This document shows, in pieces, positions 45,834-56,900 of a stretch of 64,000 nucleotides of DNA. Position 1 is the first letter of the stretch; each line of letters starts with the position of its first letter. A program made the position numbers and the translations under genes. The stretch is from CAYVVD01 sp964454975 (GTDB taxonomy: Bacteria > Bacteroidota > Ignavibacteria > Kapaibacteriales > UBA2268): positions 22,154 to 86,153 of the forward strand of contig CAYVVD010000015.1 of NCBI GenBank assembly GCA_964454975.1. The letters run 5' to 3'. The notes beneath the pieces are model-generated. The model was given only the letters and a program-made list of their open reading frames with translations, was not told where the DNA came from and made no database searches.

Positions 45834-47408
45834 ATGGCAAAGAAAGTTAATGGTGCGCCTTCCGGCGGGCTGCCTTCAAAGCCGGACAAAATATATCTTT
45901 CCGGCGACAAAAAAGTAGATATTGATGTAAAGCGATTGATTATACTGTTGCTTGGACCGGCAGTATTCCTTACTGTTTATTTTTCTCCAGACTGGCCGAT
46001 AGCGATTGACCCTGCCGGTAAAGAATTTTTACTTACTAAAGAAGGTAAGTCTGCAATCGGGCTATTCCTGATGGCTGCTATGTGGTGGGTTTTTGAAGTA
46101 GTGCCGATTGGTGTAACCAGCATCACTATCGGGGTTATGCAAGTGCTGTTCTCTATTCGACCAGGCAAACAGACTTATAATGAGTTCATGGGCGAAGGAA
46201 TGCTGAACTCAGCCAAGGTAGTATTCAGTGATTTCATGGACCCAAGTGTTATGTTCATTTTTGCCTCGATTGTTGTTGGCCTTGCCTTTGCGAGGACAGG
46301 GCTGACATCAAGGTTAGCCTACAAAATGCTTTCCCTTGTGGGTGAGAAAACGAGTATGATATACCTCGGCTCCTTTGTAATGGTTGCTGCGCTTACACTC
46401 ATAATGGCACACACAGCCGTTGCGGCAGCTATGTTTCCTTTGTTAATGACCATCTATGGTCTTTATGACCCTGAAAACCGGCATTCCAAATTTGGTAAGG
46501 GGCTTTTTATCGGCATGGCGTTCGTAGCGGGGGCGGGAAGTATTATAACTTTGCTTGGTGCTGCAAGGGGAGCTATTGCAATTGGTTATTATAAAGAAAT
46601 TGTAGGTGCTGAAATTTCCTTCTTCGAGTTAACTTATTATATGGCACCAATTGGAGCCGTAATGGTTGCATTGATTTGGGTTTGTTTCTTGTTTATCTAC
46701 AAGCCTGAAAAGAAATCTATTCCGGGATTAAAAGAGAAAGTTAAAATATTGAGCTCTTCGCTTGGAAAAATGAAACCACAAGAAATATCAACGCTTGTGA
46801 TTGTTTTTTCTGCAGTTATACTATTAAGCCTTCGTTCATTTGTACCGGCGCTTGAACCTTTCCATAAAACTGCGGTGCTGCTCGTAACTACAATCATGTT
46901 CTTTGTTTTTAAGATACTAACCGTTAAAGACTTAGAGGATGTACCATGGAATATCATCCTGTTATTTGGCGGAGCGATGTGCATAGGTTTTTGCCTCTGG
47001 GAAACAGGCGCAGCAGAATGGATGGCGGTGCAGTGGCTTGTCCTTTTTGAAGGTGCGCATTGGTTCTTGTTTGTGCTGGGAATTGCTTTTTTCGTTTTGA
47101 TAATGACAAACCTGATTATGAACGTTGCAGCAATTGCAATCTCGATGCCCGTTGCTCTTGTGACTTGCCAGTATCTTGGCGTGGCACCGGAAGTGATAAT
47201 TTTTGCATCACTTGTTACGGCAGGTATGCCGTTCCTTTTCCTTATCGGTGCAGCGCCAAACGCTATTGCCTATGAAAGCAGGCAGTTTTCTTCAGGTGAG
47301 TTTTTCATGGTAGGAATCCCGATGAGCATTTTGTTGATGGTGGTGGTTGGAATATTTGTAAGGCTGATTTGGCCTATGATGGGGATGCCGGTAACTATTG
47401 GGAATTAA
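45834..47408 (+). CDS. SLC13/DASS family anion transporter
   Basis: 524 residues with about a dozen hydrophobic helices. The repeated transporter halves are visible: 'HTAVAAAMFPLLMTIYG' and 'MTNLIMNVAAIAISMPVAL' correspond to the two substrate/sodium-binding signatures, where classic members have Ser-Asn-Thr and Thr-Asn-x-x. 'FASLVTAGMPFLFLIGAAPNAIAY' is typical of the second half. Likely sodium-coupled uptake of di- or tricarboxylates or sulfate. It closes the two-component/CBS cluster. Confidence 0.9.
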   Translation: MAKKVNGAPSGGLPSKPDKIYLSGDKKVDIDVKRLIILLLGPAVFLTVYFSPDWPIAIDPAGKEFLLTKEGKSAIGLFLMAAMWWVFEVVPIGVTSITIGVMQVLFSIRPGKQTYNEFMGEGMLNSAKVVFSDFMDPSVMFIFASIVVGLAFARTGLTSRLAYKMLSLVGEKTSMIYLGSFVMVAALTLIMAHTAVAAAMFPLLMTIYGLYDPENRHSKFGKGLFIGMAFVAGAGSIITLLGAARGAIAIGYYKEIVGAEISFFELTYYMAPIGAVMVALIWVCFLFIYKPEKKSIPGLKEKVKILSSSLGKMKPQEISTLVIVFSAVILLSLRSFVPALEPFHKTAVLLVTTIMFFVFKILTVKDLEDVPWNIILLFGGAMCIGFCLWETGAAEWMAVQWLVLFEGAHWFLFVLGIAFFVLIMTNLIMNVAAIAISMPVALVTCQYLGVAPEVIIFASLVTAGMPFLFLIGAAPNAIAYESRQFSSGEFFMVGIPMSILLMVVVGIFVRLIWPMMGMPVTIGN

Positions 47409-47517
47409 AAGTGAATTTCAAATGGTGATTTCCCATTGCCTGTAATATTGTCATTCATACGAAAATAAATGAGAGAATATGCCATATTCAGGATAAAGCC
47501 CGGCTTATATTCTTTCT

Positions 47518-47537
47518 CCCTCCCTTTAAGGGGAGGG
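47518..47537 (+). terminator. G+C-rich hairpin after the transporter gene
   Basis: CCCTCCC (47518-47524) and GGGAGGG (47531-47537) with a 6-nt loop, about 110 nt beyond the transporter stop. No T-run follows, so termination is uncertain. It reads like a dispersed repeat (CTCCCTTTAAGGGGAGGG). Confidence 0.4.
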
Positions 47538-47673
47538 CCTGGGCAGGGTAAAAACAAATTGTTCCGTTTTTCACACGGCCTTTTTCGGTGGAATTGAAGA
47601 ATGAAGAATACAATTTTGTTTTGAAAGACCCTATTGATTTACAATTTGTTATAAACTAACTCTGAGAGTTATC

Positions 47674-48066
47674 ATGCCCACATTTGGAACTGTAATTAAT
47701 TGTATGGACGGAAGAGTCCAGGAACAGGTAAACGAGTATCTAAAGAATCGTTTCGGCGTAGAATTTATTGATGTTATAACACGCCCCGGACCGGACGGAT
47801 TGCTTGCTGCAGGAAGCAACAAAGGAGACATCCAAAACCTGCTGAAAATGGTTGATGTTTCAGTGATTAAACACGGCTCTGTTAAAATAGCTGTAACTGC
47901 GCATCATGATTGCGCCGGAAATCCTGTAAGCAAAGAAGAACACTTGGCGCACCTTGATAAATCAGCCGATTTCCTTAGCGCCAAGTACCCCCGGTGCGAG
48001 ATAATAAAACTTTGGATTGGAGAAAACTGGGAGGTAGAAGAACTAAGTAAATCCTTGCAGGCGTAA
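47674..48066 (+). CDS. Small beta-carbonic-anhydrase-like protein
   Basis: 130 residues, shorter than standard beta-carbonic anhydrases (about 200). The zinc-site pattern is preserved: Cys10 in 'CMDGR' with the Asp12-Arg14 dyad, and His77 with Cys80 in 'AHHDCAGN'. It therefore has the three predicted zinc ligands of the class, and activity in CO2 hydration is plausible but not certain for this short subfamily. No signal peptide, so cytoplasmic. It follows the anion transporter by 265 bp. Confidence 0.85.
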   Translation: MPTFGTVINCMDGRVQEQVNEYLKNRFGVEFIDVITRPGPDGLLAAGSNKGDIQNLLKMVDVSVIKHGSVKIAVTAHHDCAGNPVSKEEHLAHLDKSADFLSAKYPRCEIIKLWIGENWEVEELSKSLQA

Positions 48067-48163
48067 AATAATTTGATTCAATCTGCTTCATCGGTAAATC
48101 AGATTAAAAGGCTTATATTTGAAGTTTGAAACTTTTGAACTTTCGGATTGTATTAAATACTCA

Positions 48164-48919
48164 ATGAAGATTACATCAAAAATAGCCCTGTTTTTTATTT
48201 CTTTGTGGTTGGTTTCATGCGGCTCGTCCGGGCCTGATATCCCCGACTCAGCCGGCGATGTCTATGCAAAGGCGGTTGGGCTTTATGATGAAGAAGATTA
48301 CTTCGAAGCAAGAAAGCTTTTCGAAGTGATTAAACTGCAATATCCTGCCAGCCAGTTTGCAGACGATGCGCAGTATTTCATAGCTGAAATTTATTTTAGC
48401 CAGGAGCAGTATATTCTCGCCTCATTTAACTACAACCTCCTGAGGCGGGTTTATCCAAGCAGCCCCTACAATCAGAAAGCTCTTTACATGGCTGCCAGAT
48501 GCTATTATGAGCTGTCACCCCCTTACGACCGCGACCAGGAATACACACGCAAGGCTATTGGTTCATTTAATGAGTTTAAGTATCTCTATCCGGATGATTC
48601 CCTTGCGGCAAGCGTTGACACACTGGTAAGGGAAATGCGGGGCAAACTTGCACAGCGCGAACTTTCAACTGCCGAGCTTTATATGAAGCTGGAAAGCCCC
48701 AAAGCGGCTGCTGTTTACTACGATACCGTGATAGAAAATTTCAGCGACACACAATTCCATCAGGATGCATACAATGGAAAACTGGAAGCTCTGATTAAGA
48801 TGCGCAAATATGACCGAGCCTTATCACTCATCGATCTTTATAATCGCCTTTTTCCGGAAGGAAATTACAATTCATTGTTCGATGCCCGAAAACCGGAAAT
48901 AAAAGCGTTAAAAGAATAA
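48164..48919 (+). CDS. Outer membrane assembly lipoprotein BamD-like
   Basis: 251 residues from the ATG at 48164; this gives a proper lipoprotein signal with lipobox 'LVSC' (Cys19). TPR-like repeats follow ('ARKLFEVIKLQYPASQFADDAQY', 'ALYMAARCYY', 'AAVYYDTVIENFSDTQFHQDA'), as in BamD/YfiO. It would sit on the inner leaflet of the outer membrane and, with BamA, fold outer-membrane barrels such as SprA. No clear ribosome site. Confidence 0.9.
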   Translation: MKITSKIALFFISLWLVSCGSSGPDIPDSAGDVYAKAVGLYDEEDYFEARKLFEVIKLQYPASQFADDAQYFIAEIYFSQEQYILASFNYNLLRRVYPSSPYNQKALYMAARCYYELSPPYDRDQEYTRKAIGSFNEFKYLYPDDSLAASVDTLVREMRGKLAQRELSTAELYMKLESPKAAAVYYDTVIENFSDTQFHQDAYNGKLEALIKMRKYDRALSLIDLYNRLFPEGNYNSLFDARKPEIKALKE

Positions 48920-48984
48920 TATATAGGGGGATGAAAAATTCTGATTGTAACCATTAGTTAATTTTGTAACTACACCATTTAAAT

Positions 48985-49315
48985 TTATACCATCAAAAGG
49001 AATTTTGAAAATTGATTTGGTTCAACTGAATAAGCGCCATTATTGAGATATTTAAAACATTTTACTGTTTTGGTACCTTCTGCTTTAAAATAAATCGTAC
49101 CCTTAGTATTGTTGATTATTTGGACAGGTCTTTGCGCTTCAGAGCAAGTGTTACCTCTAATCCGTAATAATCCAACATTTGTTTCATTTCACCCCCTCCG
49201 TTTGGGGCATTATAACTTGTGCTTCCCTGTATTGTAATGCTTGTTTCATTCCTGTCTATTGTAGTATAACAGCCAAAGTATTCAGTATCTACAGCTTCAG
49301 TAATTACTTCACCAC
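48985..49315 (-). pseudogene. Frameshifted remnant of a small gene
   Basis: On the minus strand two frames each read like protein. From about 49315 one runs 'EVITEAVDTEYFGCYTTIDR' onward and would end 'RKDLSK' at a stop; a different frame takes over near 49190 (beside a run of five Gs) and reads 'CSEAQRPVQIINNTKGTIYF' and 'FKYLNNGAYSVEPNQF' to a stop at 48985. Together they suggest one beta-rich protein broken by a frameshift and without a start codon, overlapping the 3' end of the SBBP gene. Family not recognised. Confidence 0.4.
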
Positions 49316-52300
49316 AAGCACTTTACTTGTAATTATACGCGTCGGAGTTTTTAAAATGCTGAAATAGATGCCCGAGTTTAACTCTCCTGCATCAAGAGTA
49401 ACGGAATGACTGCCCGGCTTATTGCCACTGTAAAGGGTTTTTACTCGTCTGCCTGCCTGGTCTGTAATATACAGCTCGCTGTACCCTTCTTCTATTAGAG
49501 TAATTTGGCTTCTGCTGATTTCATTGACTGGCGATGGATGGAATTGCGGCGCTACAAGTGGCGGTGTGTCTAAATAGAGGCGTATGCCTGCTGCCTCGCA
49601 TAATTCCAGCAGGCAGAAAGTAGTGAAAGGCATAGCGCCCAAGTAAACATGTGTATTCCAAACTATGGAATCGAGCGTGATATCTGTGCACGGGGCATTG
49701 CCCCAGGCAGAATGAAAGCCTATTTCTTCCATCAGCCCTATTGTATCTGCTATTTGAACATCAATAGCAATTGTCTTGCGCAACCCGTCATTTAAAACGG
49801 TGGAGTATTTGCTGTCGTTCAGAAGAATTGTCGGGTTGAAGCTCATGAAAGCCGTGAAAGACTCAGCTCCCTTTTTAACCAGGTCGCGGGATTTGGACAT
49901 CGTAAGTGGAATAATTATTCTTTCGCCGGTTTTAGCGAATATTGTATCAGGCAATGAAAAAGCAGCAAAAGGAGAAAGCCTGTTTACTTCGTACCAGTCT
50001 GAAATTGCCTTACAGCCATGCTCGTTAGTTATTTCAACAAAAAATATGCCAGTATCGGGAGGGAAATACCGCCTCCCAGTTTCGCCGGGAATTATGCCAT
50101 CACGGTCGTGCCACTGGTATTCAAAGGCATGAGAAGATTCGAGCCATTCTCCGTCATCGCTAATTTCGGGTTTATCCGGTAGCGGATGTACTATCACTTC
50201 GATTGAGTCAACTGCCTTGCAACCAAATTCGTTTGTAATTTCTATCTTATATATCCCTGTTTGTTTGACGACTCTCTCCAGCCCGGGGTAATCATCCATC
50301 CATGCAAAGGAAATAATATCTCCGGAAGGGATTAACCTTGTGCTGTCGCCTTCGCAGAATTCGAGCCTGCCATCCGCTTGAATATCTAATTGAGGAAGAG
50401 GGTGAATATCTACATTTAATTCATCTTCTGCAGAACAACCTGTTGTTGTATCTGTTATTTTTAATTTGATTGTTTTCTCACCCGGTTCGGACCAGAGCAC
50501 AGAGAATTGTAAATTATCCACGTCTGAAATTTCGCCTTCTCCAACGATACTCCATTCATAAATGAACTTTTCATTACCGGGTGCAAAATAATCATGCACC
50601 ATAGTATCAATACATATAGAAGTTTCGCCGCTAATTTCGATTTCCGGCGGGTCAAAATGGAATACTTCTATCTCGCCGCTGCCCTGGCAACCGGCTTCAT
50701 CGCTTACTATAACAGAATATATTCCGGGTTCATTTACAAATAGCGATTTAGAATTGATTCTATTATTCCAAACTACTCTAAAGTAATCCGACTCGAGCGA
50801 TATTTCGATGCTGTCACCGGGGCAGAAGCCAAATTTACCGGTGTTTGAGATAATCTTTGGCCGGAGTTCATCACTAATAACCACTTCGACTGTATTTGTG
50901 TCCCAGCAACCAAAACGGTTAGTGTCAGCAACAAATACTTTTCCGGTACCACTGGCCCCCCAGTCAACAAGTATTTCGTTTGTCCCCTGGCCGGAAATGA
51001 GAGTGCCATTGTTGACTATCCAATTGTATTTATGGCCTGCCAGGTTTGTAAGGAAGTATTTGGACCCTTTGGAAAACTGGCATACACTCAAGGGTCCTGC
51101 TATTCTTGCACGGGGTTTTGATGCCATGTTGACATCAACAAAGGTTTCTGCGGTGCACCCGTTTTTATCGGTGATTTTGAGATTCACCCTGCCGGGTGTC
51201 TTTACAAATGTGAATTTTGTATCTGAACCTGTACTCCATTCATATTTTGCATAATCACTGTCAGCTGCAAGCAGAAACGAATCCCCTTCACAAAATTGAA
51301 AGTCGCCTGTTAGGGTAATTATTTCTACTTTAGGATTTGGATTCACTTTAATAAAAATTTTATCAGAAGTATTGCTACATCCGGCTGAATCGGCAACAGT
51401 AACCCAGTACTCCCCGGCTTTGCTGACGCTTATTTCTCTGCCTGTTGCGCCATTGGACCACCAGTAGTGCTTGAATCCGGGACCTGCATCGAGTATGACT
51501 GATTCTCCTTCACAAATTGAAGTATCGCCAAGTATCTCAATCTCGGGAACGGGATTTGTAGGGCAGAGCTTCATAATGAATACATCGGCAAATCGGTCCT
51601 TTTCTTTTTGGAATACATGGTTCCCAATAATCGGGAAGTCCTCGCTTTCTGCATCGCCTACTACAAATACATTCAGACTGTCATCAGCACAAATTCCTTC
51701 AGCCCTGTCAATGGCATTACCACCGAGAAATGTCGACCAGAAAAGATTCTGTCCTGTTTCATCAAACTTCAGGGCAAATGCATCTTCAATTCCGTTAAGC
51801 TGGTGATCGTAGGTGAATTTTGTGGTTGGGAAATTTTGGCTTTCAGTCTGGCCGGTAACGAGTATGTTGGATTCCCTGTCTGTAGCTACCTGCCTGGCAT
51901 TATCATCCCTGATTCCTCCAAAATATGTTGACCATAAAGGCTGGCCTGAACCTGAAAAAGTAGCAATAATTGCGTCATAGCCCCCGCCGTTATTTGCCTG
52001 GAAAGGTATGGCAATAATTTCAAAGTCATTGCTTGTAGTTTCTCCGACAGCAGCAATGTCACCATTATCCAGGGATTCGCAGGAGAAAAATTTATCATGG
52101 CCGCTGCCCCCCATTATCCTGCACCATTTCAAATTACCGTCATTTCCAAAAAGGGCAATGAATGCATCATGGTCAATACCCTTCTTTTTCTGGTTTGTAG
52201 TAACCGGAAAATCCTTGCTTCTGGTATGCCCGGCAAGGATTACGTCTCCATTGATGCTCATATCAACACCCCAGCCGTTGTCAAGATCAATTCCACCAAA

Positions 52301-53596
52301 AAATGTTGACCAGATTTGTTTCCCGTCCGGGTCCAGTTTCATCAATATTGCATCTTCGAAGAATGGGCCTGTTGGAAAGAATTCATTGCGATCAGCAGGA
52401 AAATTGATGCTTTTTGTTCTGCCGGTAACAAATATCTCGTTTTGCTTGTTAGTAACGACATCATAGAAATGCTCTTCATCCCATCCGCCATAATATGACG
52501 ACCATATTAGCGTCCCGTCATTAGCGAATTTTACCACAACACCGTCGGTGTCCGGGCCGTTAAATGTACTGTCAAAGGGGTCGGCGCTAAGCGGGAAATC
52601 AATGCTCCATGTATAGCCCGCTACAACAATGTTCCCATTGCCGTCAACAGACAGGCTGCGTGAAAAATCAGATTCGCCTCCACCAAAAAATGTTGACCAC
52701 AGCAATTCACCATCGTTGCTCATTTTGAGCAGGAATAAATCATAGTCCGCATTATAATCCTCCTGAGCAACCCCGGGTGAGGAGGGAAAATTATAACTAA
52801 AAGTATTGCCTGTTACATAGATCTCGTTTGCTTCATTTCTTTCAACATGGTAGCCCCTGTCATGCAGGTTCCCGCCTACAAAAGTGCTCCAGAAAGCCAT
52901 GGGCAGTTTGCTGCGTTCAGGATCTAATTCGGTGATGTCAATAATGGTTTCATGTGAATTCGTTGGTGAAAATTTATTTTTTTTGGGAGTTTTTTTAGGT
53001 TCAATTTCTGATATTTTAAGAGACTCAAGCTTGTTTTCTAAAAGTGTTACCGTCTTATTTTGTGGTGTTTTTAATCTAACCGGTTCAGGCGGAGCCTCGT
53101 TGTTTAATTCAAAATATGAATCAATAGATTTTGAACCATTGTTATTAAAGACAAAATCAACTCCCGGCGATACATTTTTATAAATTAACCTTCCGTATGT
53201 CCTGACTCCTGCAATTCCTCGGGGGTATTCAGGATGATAGTAATTCTGCTTATAGAGTGATTCTTCCAGAGTTAAGGGTTGGTAATCTTCATCAATTCCG
53301 GAGAATTCGTAATCTTCCCGGATAAATTTAAATACAGGTTCTTCGCCTGTCTCTAATGGTTCTGAAACTTTTACAACAGAAAACCCGTATTGCCTGAAAT
53401 AAAGAATTGCGCCTGGTGTTTCGGCATAATAGAGAATATCGTTGGCGGGTGTGCCATCGTCATAATACACTTGGCCCTTGTTCTCAATTATATACCCGGA
53501 ACCACCCGGAAAAAGGTTTTCTGCCCGTAAATTTGAACTAATAAACGGGGCACTAAGTATTATAAGTAATAAATATAGCTTGCAGAGACTATTCAT
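49304..53596 (-). CDS. SBBP-repeat T9SS-exported protein
   Basis: 1430 residues with a signal peptide (about 1-25). An N-terminal DUF7948-type domain ('GYIIENKGQVYYDDG', about 30-200) is followed by a beta-propeller of SBBP repeats (about 235-680), each with 'W-S-T-F/Y-F/Y-G-G' and 'VTGxTxSxNFP'-like turns. Four or more PKD/Ig-like modules with 'FCEGDS' and 'G-x-Y-x-V' patterns occupy about 690-1150. The end ('SPVNEISRSQ' to 'KVLVVK') is a type-A T9SS sorting domain. A secreted or surface-attached protein of unknown ligand. Confidence 0.9.
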   Translation of the reverse strand: MNSLCKLYLLLIILSAPFISSNLRAENLFPGGSGYIIENKGQVYYDDGTPANDILYYAETPGAILYFRQYGFSVVKVSEPLETGEEPVFKFIREDYEFSGIDEDYQPLTLEESLYKQNYYHPEYPRGIAGVRTYGRLIYKNVSPGVDFVFNNNGSKSIDSYFELNNEAPPEPVRLKTPQNKTVTLLENKLESLKISEIEPKKTPKKNKFSPTNSHETIIDITELDPERSKLPMAFWSTFVGGNLHDRGYHVERNEANEIYVTGNTFSYNFPSSPGVAQEDYNADYDLFLLKMSNDGELLWSTFFGGGESDFSRSLSVDGNGNIVVAGYTWSIDFPLSADPFDSTFNGPDTDGVVVKFANDGTLIWSSYYGGWDEEHFYDVVTNKQNEIFVTGRTKSINFPADRNEFFPTGPFFEDAILMKLDPDGKQIWSTFFGGIDLDNGWGVDMSINGDVILAGHTRSKDFPVTTNQKKKGIDHDAFIALFGNDGNLKWCRIMGGSGHDKFFSCESLDNGDIAAVGETTSNDFEIIAIPFQANNGGGYDAIIATFSGSGQPLWSTYFGGIRDDNARQVATDRESNILVTGQTESQNFPTTKFTYDHQLNGIEDAFALKFDETGQNLFWSTFLGGNAIDRAEGICADDSLNVFVVGDAESEDFPIIGNHVFQKEKDRFADVFIMKLCPTNPVPEIEILGDTSICEGESVILDAGPGFKHYWWSNGATGREISVSKAGEYWVTVADSAGCSNTSDKIFIKVNPNPKVEIITLTGDFQFCEGDSFLLAADSDYAKYEWSTGSDTKFTFVKTPGRVNLKITDKNGCTAETFVDVNMASKPRARIAGPLSVCQFSKGSKYFLTNLAGHKYNWIVNNGTLISGQGTNEILVDWGASGTGKVFVADTNRFGCWDTNTVEVVISDELRPKIISNTGKFGFCPGDSIEISLESDYFRVVWNNRINSKSLFVNEPGIYSVIVSDEAGCQGSGEIEVFHFDPPEIEISGETSICIDTMVHDYFAPGNEKFIYEWSIVGEGEISDVDNLQFSVLWSEPGEKTIKLKITDTTTGCSAEDELNVDIHPLPQLDIQADGRLEFCEGDSTRLIPSGDIISFAWMDDYPGLERVVKQTGIYKIEITNEFGCKAVDSIEVIVHPLPDKPEISDDGEWLESSHAFEYQWHDRDGIIPGETGRRYFPPDTGIFFVEITNEHGCKAISDWYEVNRLSPFAAFSLPDTIFAKTGERIIIPLTMSKSRDLVKKGAESFTAFMSFNPTILLNDSKYSTVLNDGLRKTIAIDVQIADTIGLMEEIGFHSAWGNAPCTDITLDSIVWNTHVYLGAMPFTTFCLLELCEAAGIRLYLDTPPLVAPQFHPSPVNEISRSQITLIEEGYSELYITDQAGRRVKTLYSGNKPGSHSVTLDAGELNSGIYFSILKTPTRIITSKVLVVK

Positions 53597-53901
53597 TTTC
53601 CGGTAGATGTCTTTATAGGCTTAACATTACAAAACATTAGAAGTTTAATTAAATTAAGAATTATTAATATAGAGAAAAATCAGGGGGAATTATTTTAAAA
53701 AGGCATTAATTTTGCTTTTATTCGTTATGTAACACTTATGCTGTTTACATTGTTTTACTTTTGCCGGGGAAGTTACCGGCGATAAGAATAATAAAAGGAA
53801 AATGCATATAGGCAGACTGTTACCCGCTGTTAAATAAATAATCCATATTTTTGCCGATGTGACGCGGCATCGGTACGTTATAATTTGAAGAATAAAAGAA
53901 C
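53597..53901. other. Divergent intergenic region before sprA
   Basis: 305 bp between the SBBP gene (minus) and sprA (plus), A+T-rich. I see no RNA gene, terminator-type hairpin or convincing small ORF. Promoters for both genes are expected here. Confidence 0.5.
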
Positions 53902-56900
53902 TTGGGTAGCAGCATACTGAAGATACCAACCTATTGCCTTTTGCTGATTTCAGCACTTGGGGCAGCTAATGCGACCGGAGAAGAACCCGGATTCAGGAGC
54001 GCCGCCGGCAGCATGAACAATGCTATCGCCGAAAATCTGCAATACTATTCTCATATTTTCAATACCGGTATTTACAACTTTTCATCACTTCTTATTTATC
54101 AGGACGCAAGAGAAAATCTTGATGATGATACCAGGATGCTATTCGAAACTGACACTTCCGGTTTAGAAAAGCCGCCTCTTTTCAAACAGCAGGAGATTCA
54201 GAGAGAACCCTTTGTAAATGATGAGTATGGATTAGATGTACCCTTGCCTGAGGGATACGAAGTAAGCCGTGAAATTGATTCTGCCGGCACAATGCTCTTC
54301 AGCCGTGAAGCTCTTAAGAATATCGATATGGGCTATGAATACGAGCTGGGTATTGATGATTACCTCCGGCTCAGAAAGGAAAACATACAATCACAAGTAT
54401 GGGATTCTCTCGTAAAAGAGTATGACCTGACAAAAGCGCTCAGTGGAGGCGACCTTGCCCGTATGTTAAGCGCTGCAACAGGGTTTACAATACCAATACC
54501 ACCCAATCCCGTGATGGGGATTTTTGGAAAACCTGAAATTGGAATCAATGTGAATGGTGAAGTCAACATTCGTATCGGTTGGCGATGGGACTCCCAGAAC
54601 CTCGGCACGGTATCGGCTTTTGGCCAGACACAGTCAACACCAATTTTCAACCAGGATATCAGGGTGAATGTCAGTGGAAGAATTGGTGATAAATTAAAGC
54701 TAAGCACTGACTGGAATACTCGTAGTACTTTCGACCAGGACAACAAATTTAAGATTGGTTACGAAGGCTATGATGACGACATAATTAAACTGGTTGAAGT
54801 TGGCAACGTATCGCTACCGCTTACTTCAACTCTAATTGGCGGCGGACAGGCACTATTTGGAGTGCGCACGGATTTCCAGTTTGGACCTCTTTTCTTGAAG
54901 ACGCTTTTTTCGCAACGCAGGGGCCAGCGAAAATTTGTTGATGTCCGTGGTGGTGTTAGCAAGCAATATTTCCAGATTAGAGCTTATGACTACGCTAAAA
55001 ATCACTTTTTTATTGATACTGCCTATTTCGAAATATATAAGGATTATTTCAAAAACTCTACGCCTATTCTGCCAAACACTCCAGGATCCAGGTTCAACCG
55101 TGTTAAGCAGATTGAAGTCTGGGAATCATCTAATAATGTGCAGGAAGTGATTGTAGGAAGAAGTGTTGCGATTGCCGACCTTGAAGGGAAGCGTCTGCGC
55201 CAGGGGGAATTTTACGATCCGGCAATAAAGAACATAACAGCCAAGGCCGGCGAAGTTGTGCGCGGAAATTTCTCAAGGCTTGATTCAACCAAATATGAAT
55301 TTGATCATAACCTCGGTACTCTGAGCATCAAAAACCTGAAGCAGGACAGGTATTACGCAGTCTCCTATAGGATTGACGGCTCAAGTACAGACCCGGTAGA
55401 TGATATTTATATTGGTACTCTTACTGAAACCGGAAAAGCGCAGGATACCCTAATCCTGAAACTTGTTTACCATCCGAATATGCAGCCCGGGTTCAGGAGC
55501 ATCTGGAAACGCCAAATGAAGAATATATACCAGATAAATGCAACAAATGTAAATGTTGATGAGACTGACATCAGTATCTGGTATATAAGGCAATCAAACG
55601 ATTCAGTGGATGTGCTGGAAGGCGCTCCCGACAAGCTGGTAACTATAATGGGTGTTGACCAGGTAAACAATGCTACCGGGCAGACACCGCCTGATGGCAA
55701 GTTCGACCTCCGCCATCCGTTCTTCGACACACGAACCGGCGAAATTACTTTCCCAAGCCCTGAACCTTTCCGTGACGGCTTGAGGGAATATTTCGATGAA
55801 GCAGGAAACCCGGCACTTGCAGAGCAATATGTTTTCAATGAAGTATATGACACAACTTATGACGTAGCCAGACTGAACACTGCGCGTGACAGGTTTGTGA
55901 TTTCAGGCGAGGTGTCAGGTCGGGCCACCAACAGGATAGCTCTCGGAGCATTCAACTTGCAGCCCGGAAGCGTCAGAGTAACTCTCGACGGTGTTCAGTT
56001 GCGCGAGTACCAGGATTACGTTGTTGATTATTATGCAGGAACCCTTACGCTCAGAAACCAACGCGCTACTTTACCTAACGCGAACCTGAAAATTGAGTAT
56101 GAGCAACAGGATATATTCAATATATCAACCAGAACCCTTGCCGGAGTTAGGGCGGATTACCAGTTGCTAAAATCAAGGCATGTAAATTCGGGGCTGGGAA
56201 TGACGCTTATGCATTATGACCAGTCTGCTATAATAGACCGCGTCCGCCTGGGCGAAGAACCTGTTTCCAACACAATGCTTGGGTTTGATGCAAAGCTCCA
56301 GTGGGATACTCCATGGTTAACCCGTGCTCTTGATGCACTTCCCTTTTACGATACAAAAACCCCATCTTCAATGGATATTAATGGTGAGTGGGCAATGATT
56401 CTGCCAACTCCAAACAAACGTGCATCAGATGTTACTTCCGACAACGGCGAGCCGGTTGTTTATATTGATGATTTTGAAGGCGCCCAGCGATATATACCTC
56501 TCGGCTTGAATCCGAGCCAATGGCAACATTCTTCACAGCCGGTGGACAGTTCAATTGCTGACAGCGATTTTGAACGAGCAAATTTCCGTGGCAAGCTATT
56601 CTGGTATCAGTACTTTATCCCCAGGGTATCCCGCAGGGAAGTATATCCTAACGAGCAGACCTATTCCGGAAATACTAATCTCAGCCCTCTCGAAATTGAC
56701 TTCTCACCCTACGAGCGAGGCATTTACAGCAGGAACACGAGCCTGCCGGACAGCACAAACCCTGCATTTAACCCTGATACTGTTTCGAACTTTCTGTTTA
56801 ACAACAAACAGCGAATGTGGGGAGGCTTCCAGAGATTATTTTCATCATTCAATACAAATTTCGATACAGAGAACATCGAATACATTGAAGTAATGATGAG

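Noticed and set aside
53690..53956. 88-codon minus-strand ORF in the sprA promoter region
   Set aside because: No ribosome site or recognisable sequence, and it overlaps the sprA start.
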